Below, one piece after another: positions 58,489 to 64,000 of a stretch of DNA of 64,000 nt (the stretch's first letter is position 1; each line of letters opens with the position of its first letter). The position numbers and the translations under genes were made by a program. This stretch comes from an uncultured Clostridia bacterium (lineage in GTDB: Bacteria > Bacillota > Clostridia > Christensenellales > UBA1242). The stretch lies in assembly GCA_937925475.1 (NCBI GenBank), contig CALEWH010000022.1, positions 1 to 64,000 of the forward strand, given 5' to 3'. The notes beneath the pieces are model-generated. The model had not been told where the DNA came from. It did no database searches and saw only the letters and a list, made by a program, of their open reading frames with translations.

Positions 58489-59073
58489 TTATTTTGCTTG
58501 TAAGTTTAGATATGCAGTAGGGTCAATTTTCTTGTCATTTTCTCTAAGTTCGAAATGCAAATGCGCCCCACCATCAAGTTCGCTTTTAGCAGACTTGCTT
58601 ATTTTTCCGATAATGTCACCTTTCAATACTTTGTCGCCTACTTTAAAGTTGACAGTTTCGTCCAATGACCCATAAATGCTTTTCAAATTGTTTTCGTGAG
58701 TGATCTCAACTACTGTTCCGTCAAGATAATTTGAATACACCTTAGTTATGGTTCCGTCCAAGACCGACAAAACATTGCTATCTTCACTTGCAACAAAGTC
58801 AATAGCCTTGTGCGCTTCATATTGTTTTAAAGTAGCATTCCATTGAAGACGAGTTCCGCTATAACCTTTATAAATAGTGGCATCTAATACTGGAAGACCA
58901 AAACTAAGTGGCTTAGTATCGACTTGCTCCTTGTTGTTATCCTTATTTATTTTGTTGTCCTTAGATACAGAAGCAAAAGTAACCACAAGTAACAATGTTA
59001 AAAATCCAACAACCAACAATACTAAGTATCCATAATTTTTTATCCAACTTACAAACCTTTCTTTTTTTGACAT
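58489..59073 (-). CDS. SpoIIQ-like membrane-anchored LytM/M23 protein
   Basis: The 194-residue protein has a short cytosolic N-terminus, one membrane segment (about residues 15-35) and a LytM/M23 peptidase domain from about residue 70. All zinc ligands are present: His88 and Asp92 (HKAID), and His171 and His173 (HLH). In B. subtilis SpoIIQ, the forespore partner of SpoIIIAH, the catalytic site is incomplete, while clostridial SpoIIQ keeps it. Neighbouring spoIIID and a sigma-F-like promoter favour SpoIIQ over a general cell-wall hydrolase. The ATG at 59073 is chosen because AAGGAGG precedes it; an upstream ATG at 59109 would lie inside the promoter. Confidence 0.85.
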   Translation of the reverse strand: MSKKERFVSWIKNYGYLVLLVVGFLTLLLVVTFASVSKDNKINKDNNKEQVDTKPLSFGLPVLDATIYKGYSGTRLQWNATLKQYEAHKAIDFVASEDSNVLSVLDGTITKVYSNYLDGTVVEITHENNLKSIYGSLDETVNFKVGDKVLKGDIIGKISKSAKSELDGGAHLHFELRENDKKIDPTAYLNLQAK

Positions 59074-59094
59074 ACATTTTCCTCCTTGATATGT

Positions 59095-59124
59095 AATGAT
59101 TGTCACCAAAACCCTACTTTATAC
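59095..59124 (-). promoter_or_regulatory. Sigma-F-like promoter of the SpoIIQ-like gene
   Basis: GTATA (59120-59124) fits the -35 GHATR and GACAATCATT (59095-59104) partly fits the -10 GGHRARHT, with a 15-base spacer. Sigma F transcribes spoIIQ in B. subtilis. The match has two or more mismatches in the -10. Confidence 0.45.
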
Positions 59125-59148
59125 TTAGTTTTTAAAGATTTTTTATTT

Positions 59149-59523
59149 TTAAAAACCTAAATATAATTGTGGATATCCGACAAGCACTTTTTCAGAAAAC
59201 GCTATTTGCAAATTGTATTTATTGTCATTAAGATATAAGTATTTGTCAAAATACTTACTATATCCATTATAAACAAGCATATCATCTATATAATACTTAT
59301 CTACAATTTTTACATCATACTTTTGTAAAAAGTCACTTATTTCATACTCTTCCAATTCGATATAACTGCACTTACAAGTGTCATCACTTATTTCACTAGT
59401 GTACAATCCATACTCATTGTCATACACATATTTTACAGTTTTATCACCATAAGAAAAATCTCTCACATAAAACAATGTGAGAATCAAAAATCCTACAAAT
59501 ATAATGCCGACTAATTTTTTCAT
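59149..59523 (-). CDS. Small unrecognised membrane-anchored or secreted protein
   Basis: The 124-residue protein starts MKKLVGIIFVGFLILTLFY, a signal or membrane anchor, followed by an acidic/tyrosine-rich domain with two cysteines (CKC, about residues 49-51). The end, NLQIAFSEKVLVGYPQLYLGF, weakly recalls the end of YwmB-type proteins that occur near spoIID/spoIIQ in other Firmicutes. That link is only a hint. It lies directly upstream of the SpoIIQ-like gene on the same strand, so it may share its sporulation context. No clear ribosome binding site precedes the ATG. A perfect 13-base palindrome (59536-59548) overlaps its upstream region. Confidence 0.7.
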   Translation of the reverse strand: MKKLVGIIFVGFLILTLFYVRDFSYGDKTVKYVYDNEYGLYTSEISDDTCKCSYIELEEYEISDFLQKYDVKIVDKYYIDDMLVYNGYSKYFDKYLYLNDNKYNLQIAFSEKVLVGYPQLYLGF

Positions 59524-59535
59524 ATCTAATTATAG

Positions 59536-59548
59536 ACACAATTTGTGT
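59536..59548. promoter_or_regulatory. 13-base perfect palindrome upstream of the small protein gene
   Basis: ACACAA-T-TTGTGT lies immediately upstream of a TATAAT-like box (59529-59534) and 13 bases before the start codon at 59523. This is a plausible operator, but no regulator is identified. Confidence 0.4.
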
Positions 59549-59624
59549 TTTGTATACATAAATCAAAAAACACACTTTTTGTCAATAAGTATATAGTATG
59601 TGGCAATTAATTATTGTTTATTTG

Positions 59625-59663
59625 CAAAAAAAATAAAGATGAAATTAATTTCACCTTTATTTT
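59625..59663 (-). terminator. Intrinsic terminator of the flippase-like gene
   Basis: On the minus strand AAAATAAAGGTGAAA pairs with TTTCATCTTTATTTT (one G:T) around a TTAA loop and is followed by a T-run. The stem overlaps the stop codon at 59657. Confidence 0.88.
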
Positions 59664-60970
59664 ATTCTATTATATTTTTTATTTGCTTTAAGTTGCATTT
59701 CGATAAGTTTTGTTTCTTTAAACTTTTTATTCTTTTTATCACCATATGCAATATCGTAGACAATGATGACAAATCCTTGCAAAATATACAAATAATATGT
59801 GGCAATCCTATAAATAAGAAGAGCCCAGAATATGCTTCCAGAATTATCTAAGAACAATGAAGCAAATAGCGAGTTAAACGATATTTCAGCCATACCGCTT
59901 CCACCAGGCAAAGGAATATAGGTAGAAGCCAATTCGCAAAGCAAGAATTTGATAAATATAAGCTCAAATGATACTGTCGGATCAGGGATTAGGAAACAAT
60001 ATATCAAATATGGAATTGTTGCCTTTAAAAGTATAATAAGGACTGACAATGCAAAAGTAATTAGTGTAGTCCAAAAACTCTTTAAGTAGTATATTATACT
60101 TCTTCTATACTCAGTAATTTGTCTTATTATTTTAGTAAAAGTAAGTTTTGGATTTTTTACTATCTTCAATTTGTGAAGTAGTTTTATAAAACTCATTGTA
60201 ATCTTTGGTGCTACACGCTTGCTCATTGACAAGAATATAATCACAATTAAGAAAAACAATGAAATACAAAGCGAAATAATGGATAGTGTAACCACAACTT
60301 CGACGCTCTCGTTGTATTTGCTTATTCCGATGATAAGCATAATCACTGAGATAATGCAAAATGATATTTGAGAAAACATATATTTTGCTAGTGGAACACT
60401 AGAAGCAATGCCTGCTTTTACTCCCCTGCTATTTAGATAGAAGATTTGAAAAGGTTGGCCACCAAAGGAAAATGGTGTAATACAATCATAATATCTACAT
60501 ATTGCAGTCGACTTATAACTCAAAAATGGTCGATGAAGTTTTGTCGCTTTAAATATCAAAATGTGTGTGCGAAGTGAGTCAAACAACATAATCAAAGCAA
60601 ACAAGCCCAAGATGTAAAAGATATATCTATACTTGACACCTGTAAGGGTCGTGATATCCGCCACACCATACTTGTTTCGTTGATACAAAAGCGTGCCTAC
60701 AAGAATGAATATGCTGACTATAAAGAAACAAATGTTGATGATTTTGCTCTTGTTTGTGCGATTTTCTAGCACTTTGACAGTCGAATCTGTAAGTATCTTT
60801 TCGCTAAGTTTTTTCTCTTGCTCAGATATGTTTTGCTCTTCGTAAGAGTCCTTATATACTACAAACTCACTATCGGCAAATTCTTTATCGTCTTCCTTAT
60901 CTTCTTGCGGTTTTAATTCTTTTTCGGCATTTTGGTCTTTTATTAAATTGTCCTTATCATTTTTAGCCAT
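59657..60970 (-). CDS. Flippase-like polytopic membrane protein (LPG synthase transmembrane family)
   Basis: The 437-residue protein belongs to the family formed by the N-terminal transmembrane half of MprF (lysylphosphatidylglycerol synthase). It has about eight hydrophobic segments and the conserved loop YYDCITPFSFGGQPFQIFYL, and PLPGGSGMAEISF near the end. Family members move phospholipids or other amphiphiles across the membrane. It lacks the synthase domain, so any substrate is unknown. An unusual feature is a highly charged N-terminal extension of about 75 residues rich in Asp, Glu and Lys before the first membrane segment. A GAGG ribosome binding site precedes the start. A terminator overlaps its end. 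Confidence 0.85.
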   Translation of the reverse strand: MAKNDKDNLIKDQNAEKELKPQEDKEDDKEFADSEFVVYKDSYEEQNISEQEKKLSEKILTDSTVKVLENRTNKSKIINICFFIVSIFILVGTLLYQRNKYGVADITTLTGVKYRYIFYILGLFALIMLFDSLRTHILIFKATKLHRPFLSYKSTAICRYYDCITPFSFGGQPFQIFYLNSRGVKAGIASSVPLAKYMFSQISFCIISVIMLIIGISKYNESVEVVVTLSIISLCISLFFLIVIIFLSMSKRVAPKITMSFIKLLHKLKIVKNPKLTFTKIIRQITEYRRSIIYYLKSFWTTLITFALSVLIILLKATIPYLIYCFLIPDPTVSFELIFIKFLLCELASTYIPLPGGSGMAEISFNSLFASLFLDNSGSIFWALLIYRIATYYLYILQGFVIIVYDIAYGDKKNKKFKETKLIEMQLKANKKYNRIK

Positions 60971-60985
60971 AAAAACCTCAATAAA

Positions 60986-61014
60986 AATATATCACTAAAT
61001 AACCAATGTGTCAA
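60986..61014 (-). promoter_or_regulatory. Promoter candidate of the flippase-like gene, proximal
   Basis: TTGACA (61009-61014) and TATATT (60986-60991) are 17 bases apart on the minus strand, but the predicted start would lie at the ribosome binding site, leaving almost no leader. A second candidate farther upstream (TTTAAA 61071-61076, TATAAT 61048-61053, 17-base spacer) gives a normal leader and is more plausible. Confidence 0.4.
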
Positions 61015-61047
61015 AGCAAAAATACTCAAACAACGGATTTTTTATTT

Positions 61048-61076
61048 ATTATACAATAATAAATAAACATTTTAAA
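61048..61076 (-). promoter_or_regulatory. Promoter candidate of the flippase-like gene, distal
   Basis: Perfect TATAAT (61048-61053) with a weak TTTAAA -35 (61071-61076) and a 17-base spacer on the minus strand. Confidence 0.45.
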
Positions 61077-61153
61077 TTCAAATGTCCATAAGTGTGATAT
61101 ATTTTGTCATATTGTTATGAAATCATATACTAATTGACGCTTTAATCGACAAC

Positions 61154-61180
61154 AAAAAAAAGTGTCTTTCGACACTTTTT
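61154..61180 (-). terminator. Intrinsic terminator of the foldase gene
   Basis: On the minus strand AAAAAGTGTC (61180-61171) pairs with GACACTTTTT (61166-61157) around a GAAA tetraloop and is followed by T. It lies six bases after the stop codon. Confidence 0.92.
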
Positions 61181-61185
61181 AATTA

Positions 61186-62901
61186 TTAGTTTTTAAGCAA
61201 ACTCTTATACTTCTTTGTATAAACAGTCACTGTAACATATCCTTTTGCTTGTTCGACCATATCTGTTGTACGGCTATCTGCACTACTCGAATTTAGTGAG
61301 TCATATACAAGGTTGAACAATGTTTTTTGACTGCTAAGTTGAGTCTTGTGACCAACAAGTGCATTAAGAAGTTCTTGACTAGTCATACCTTCTGGATCTG
61401 CCGAAGTAACAAGTCCTGCGTGGAATATGATATGGATACCATATTCACTTACAACCTTGTCCATTCCGCCCACGCCCTTTTCAGTGTTAAGCTTTCTGCA
61501 CGCATCAGCAAATTCTTTAACCATTTTGTCAGTTACATTTGCATCAAGATTGACTACATAGGCAAAATCTTTGTTCATAATGCCTTCGTCGTCATTAAAC
61601 ATATATATCATTTCGTTAAACAACTCAGCCTTCTTTTCATAGTCTGAATCACCAGCATTGTTGTTTACATAGTTTGTTACTTTGTCATATACGCTTTGAG
61701 CATTGGTTGTTTTTGTAACACCGTTTTCCTCATATGTTACAGGAGTGCGGTCGATTATTTCTTCCATTTTTGTATCGTAGTATGCTTGTGAAATTGTTCC
61801 GTTTTTAAGTTCGGATTTCAAATTTTCTACGACTTTCTTTTGTGCATCGCTAAACTTTATAAGAATGTGCGATACATACATATATTCGGCACCATTGCCG
61901 TAGTCTGGGTGATAGTATACACCCGAAACATCATCGCCAGCCATTGCCTTGTGATATGCTTCTTCTCCACCATTTTGACTAGCATATAGTTTCTTTTGAC
62001 TTGCATATTGTTTTCTGTACTCAGTAAGAACACTATCTATAACATCAGCTTTAAGTGTTTGAGTGCCATTTACATCTACAAATTTTTGTGTGTTTGTGCA
62101 CCAGTCTTGATAAATAGAGATGTACTTGTTTTCAGTGATTATCTTTGTCAATCTATCAATTTCGGCATTAATTACATCAGCTTCTTTTGTGCTTTTTCCA
62201 AAACTTTTAGCCGCTTTTTGCAATTCGGAAACATATCTTGCATATGCTTCTGCCGAAACATCTTCGTCTGTTATGTGGATAAAATCTTGCAATTTTTCAG
62301 GAACAGTAAATTTTACATTTGTGCCGTCTTTTGCTTTTACATTTACAAAACCGGTCACATTGTTTTGATCGTCATATATTGGCTCAATGCTTGCTGTATA
62401 TGGCGAATACTCAGCTCTTAGCGACTTTTCTTCGTCACTACTTGTTTCGCTGTCATCGTGGTCGTGTGTAAGCACTCTATCCCACTCTTCTCTTACTGTG
62501 TTTTCGTGAGTGTATATTTGCTTTTGAATATAACTAAACACCTCATATCGAATGTTGTTTTTGTCTTCTTCAGTAAGAGTCAAGATACCTTTGTCAAAAT
62601 ACTCAGATTTGATAAAGTTTACGAGCAAATCTCTTTCGATCATCGAGTCTTTTGCTTCGTTTAATCCTTCTTCCGCTGTCTTCGAACCATTGTTTACATT
62701 TGAATATGAGTAGTTGTAGAATGCATTCATCAAGTCTTCACGAGTGTACTTTTTATTGTAGGACTTATGGTTTTCGTCTCCTTCCACAGTCACAACTACT
62801 GTTTTATAATACTTCGCTTTGTTAAGTGTAGTCAAATTGCAACCCGCAAAGAGAGTTACACTTAGCATAAGCGCACATAAAATTGTAAAAATCTTTTTCA
62901 C
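61186..62901 (-). CDS. PrsA/SurA-like lipoprotein foldase with parvulin domain
   Basis: The 571-residue exported chaperone has a lipoprotein signal ending at LFAGC (Cys21), a SurA-type N-terminal helical part (about residues 55-135) and a parvulin-type prolyl isomerase region from SHILIKF (about residue 344) to YGIHIIF (about residue 487). The parvulin part is longer than the usual 100 residues, probably because of an insertion. PrsA proteins fold secreted proteins outside the membrane. The GTG start at 62901 is chosen because GGGAGA lies seven bases before it; an ATG five codons upstream has no ribosome binding site. It follows mfd, as in many Firmicutes, but has its own promoter at 62936-62964. 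Confidence 0.88.
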   Translation of the reverse strand: MKKIFTILCALMLSVTLFAGCNLTTLNKAKYYKTVVVTVEGDENHKSYNKKYTREDLMNAFYNYSYSNVNNGSKTAEEGLNEAKDSMIERDLLVNFIKSEYFDKGILTLTEEDKNNIRYEVFSYIQKQIYTHENTVREEWDRVLTHDHDDSETSSDEEKSLRAEYSPYTASIEPIYDDQNNVTGFVNVKAKDGTNVKFTVPEKLQDFIHITDEDVSAEAYARYVSELQKAAKSFGKSTKEADVINAEIDRLTKIITENKYISIYQDWCTNTQKFVDVNGTQTLKADVIDSVLTEYRKQYASQKKLYASQNGGEEAYHKAMAGDDVSGVYYHPDYGNGAEYMYVSHILIKFSDAQKKVVENLKSELKNGTISQAYYDTKMEEIIDRTPVTYEENGVTKTTNAQSVYDKVTNYVNNNAGDSDYEKKAELFNEMIYMFNDDEGIMNKDFAYVVNLDANVTDKMVKEFADACRKLNTEKGVGGMDKVVSEYGIHIIFHAGLVTSADPEGMTSQELLNALVGHKTQLSSQKTLFNLVYDSLNSSSADSRTTDMVEQAKGYVTVTVYTKKYKSLLKN

Positions 62902-62935
62902 GCCAAAATCTCCCATAGTAATATAAGTCTAGATT

Positions 62936-62964
62936 ATTATATAAGAAAATAACCTTTTAGGCAA
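62936..62964 (-). promoter_or_regulatory. Sigma-A-type promoter of the foldase gene
   Basis: TTGCCT (62959-62964) and TATAAT (62936-62941) are 17 bases apart on the minus strand. The gap of 77 bases between mfd and the foldase gene contains only this. Confidence 0.6.
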
Positions 62965-62977
62965 GAAATATCTCGCA

Positions 62978-64000
62978 CTATGTTGTACATAATTCCAAAA
63001 AATTTTGAGCCTTGTCCAAAATATTTTCACCCATATTTGTCTTCACTACAATTATAGGCATAGTTTCGGCTTCTAATACGACATTTGGCACGAGTTTTAA
63101 GTCGTCGACATAATCCTTGACATCATCAATATGCCCAAACACTATCTTGCACTCGTCTTTTTTAATAACAACTTTCTCCGCGCCCATTTTTTGCGCCAAG
63201 TTTTTGATAAGCGAGATTTTTATTAGGTCGTTAGCCTCATTTGGCATATCGCCAAATGCATCGCACAACTCACGATATAAAGCCATATATTCGTCTAGCG
63301 ACGACACTTTACTTATCTTCATATATGCTGAAATTCGCGCATTGTAGTTTGAAATATAATCACTAGGAATGTACGCATTGTACGATGTTTCCACGCGGAC
63401 TTCGTGCACTGATTTTGAAAGTCCGCCTTTAAGTTCGGTCACTGCTTCGTTGAGAAGTTGGATATACATAGCATAGCCGACCTTTTGCATATGCCCGTGC
63501 TGTTCGACCCCAAGAACATTGCCCGCACCCCTTATTTCAAGGTCTCTTAATGCAATCTTAAAACCACTTCCCATGGCTGTAAATTGGCTAATCGCTTCCA
63601 GGCGCTTGTATGCAGTTTCGTTAAGCAGGTCTTTTCTATAAGTGAAATATGCATACGCTTGGCGGTCACTTCGCCCAATCCTGCCTTTAAGTTGGTACAA
63701 CTGCGAAAGCCCCAACTCGTCCGCATCAATAACAATCAATGTGTTTGCATTTGGCAAATCAACACCATTTTCAATAAGTGTTGTACTCAAAAGTATTTGA
63801 GTTTCGCCATTGTACAATTTCATTATGGCGTCTTCGAGCTTTTTCTCTTCCATTTGCCCGTGTGCAACATCAATGTTTACATCCATCGGCAACAGATTTT
63901 TGATTTTTCCAGCCCACTCATATATACGCTCAATCCGATTGTAAACAACAAGCACTTGCCCACCTCGGTCAATTTCGCGCATAATTGCATTTTTCAAAAT
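62978..64000 (-). CDS. mfd: Transcription-repair coupling factor, C-terminal part (truncated by window end)
   Basis: The reading frame runs off the right edge of the window. The 340 residues visible are the second half of the Mfd helicase and the C-terminal regulatory domain. Landmarks are the helicase motif V/VI sequences (STTLIENGVDLPNANTLIV and QLYQLKGRIGRSDRQAYAYF) and the RG(A/I)GN(V/I)LG segment typical of Mfd (REIRGAGNVLG-like, read here as LEIRGAGNVLGVEQHG). Mfd removes stalled RNA polymerase and recruits the UvrAB repair machinery. The foldase gene follows 77 bases downstream. Confidence 0.95.
   Translation of the reverse strand: MLKNAIMREIDRGGQVLVVYNRIERIYEWAGKIKNLLPMDVNIDVAHGQMEEKKLEDAIMKLYNGETQILLSTTLIENGVDLPNANTLIVIDADELGLSQLYQLKGRIGRSDRQAYAYFTYRKDLLNETAYKRLEAISQFTAMGSGFKIALRDLEIRGAGNVLGVEQHGHMQKVGYAMYIQLLNEAVTELKGGLSKSVHEVRVETSYNAYIPSDYISNYNARISAYMKISKVSSLDEYMALYRELCDAFGDMPNEANDLIKISLIKNLAQKMGAEKVVIKKDECKIVFGHIDDVKDYVDDLKLVPNVVLEAETMPIIVVKTNMGENILDKAQNFLELCTT

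Noticed and set aside
58489..59073. Phage endolysin
   Set aside because: The N-terminal membrane anchor, spoIIID neighbour and promoter type fit a SpoIIQ-like protein, and no phage genes are nearby.

Overview
The window is an AT-rich Firmicutes-type segment. The core genes belong to a Gram-positive, the order rpoB-rpoC ... rpsL-rpsG-fusA-tuf is the Firmicutes rpo/str arrangement, and spoIIID plus a SpoIIQ-like protein mark a spore former of clostridial type. The standard genetic code fits. Positions 1-46 are not genomic: they match an Illumina index adapter, so the sequence is the end of an assembled contig, probably from an uncultured (for example gut) bacterium. Almost everything reads leftward on the minus strand; the only convincing plus-strand gene is a TtcA-like enzyme at 56924-57715. 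No rRNA, tRNA, insertion sequence or CRISPR array was seen.

Layout. Positions 47-3398 hold the str operon (tuf cut by the adapter, fusA, rpsG, rpsL), with a clear promoter and a leader of three successive hairpins. Positions 3763-7644 hold five accessory genes lying between rpsL and rpoC: an APH/choline-kinase-fold protein, three unrecognised proteins and an orphan HicB-like protein. Four of the five have their own TTKACA-N17-TAWAMT promoter and most have a terminator. Positions 8022-15352 hold rpoC and rpoB behind a strong promoter. Two giant paralogous lipoprotein genes follow, 15869-37399 (7176 aa) and 37909-56658 (6249 aa), and make up about 63% of the window. Each has a lipoprotein signal, bacterial Ig-like stretches, long arrays of GLUG-like repeats and a non-repetitive C-terminal region shared by the pair. 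The right end carries the TtcA-like gene, spoIIID (with a sigma-E-like promoter), acpP, a SpoIIQ-like LytM peptidase (with a sigma-F-like promoter), a small unknown membrane or secreted protein, a flippase-like membrane protein, a PrsA/SurA-like lipoprotein foldase and the C-terminal part of mfd.

How the parts relate. The str and rpo genes are housekeeping transcription and translation genes. The two giant lipoproteins are probably displayed on the cell surface and each has its own promoter and terminator. The PrsA-like lipoprotein encoded nearby is the sort of factor that folds exported proteins, but a direct link to the giants is only inference. The spoIIID/SpoIIQ-like cluster belongs to sporulation.

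The most interesting observations are the paired giant proteins with a shared C-terminal region, natural substitutions at classical drug-resistance positions in both RpoB and S12, the accessory island between rpoC and rpsL, the structured str-operon leader and several odd intergenic sequences.
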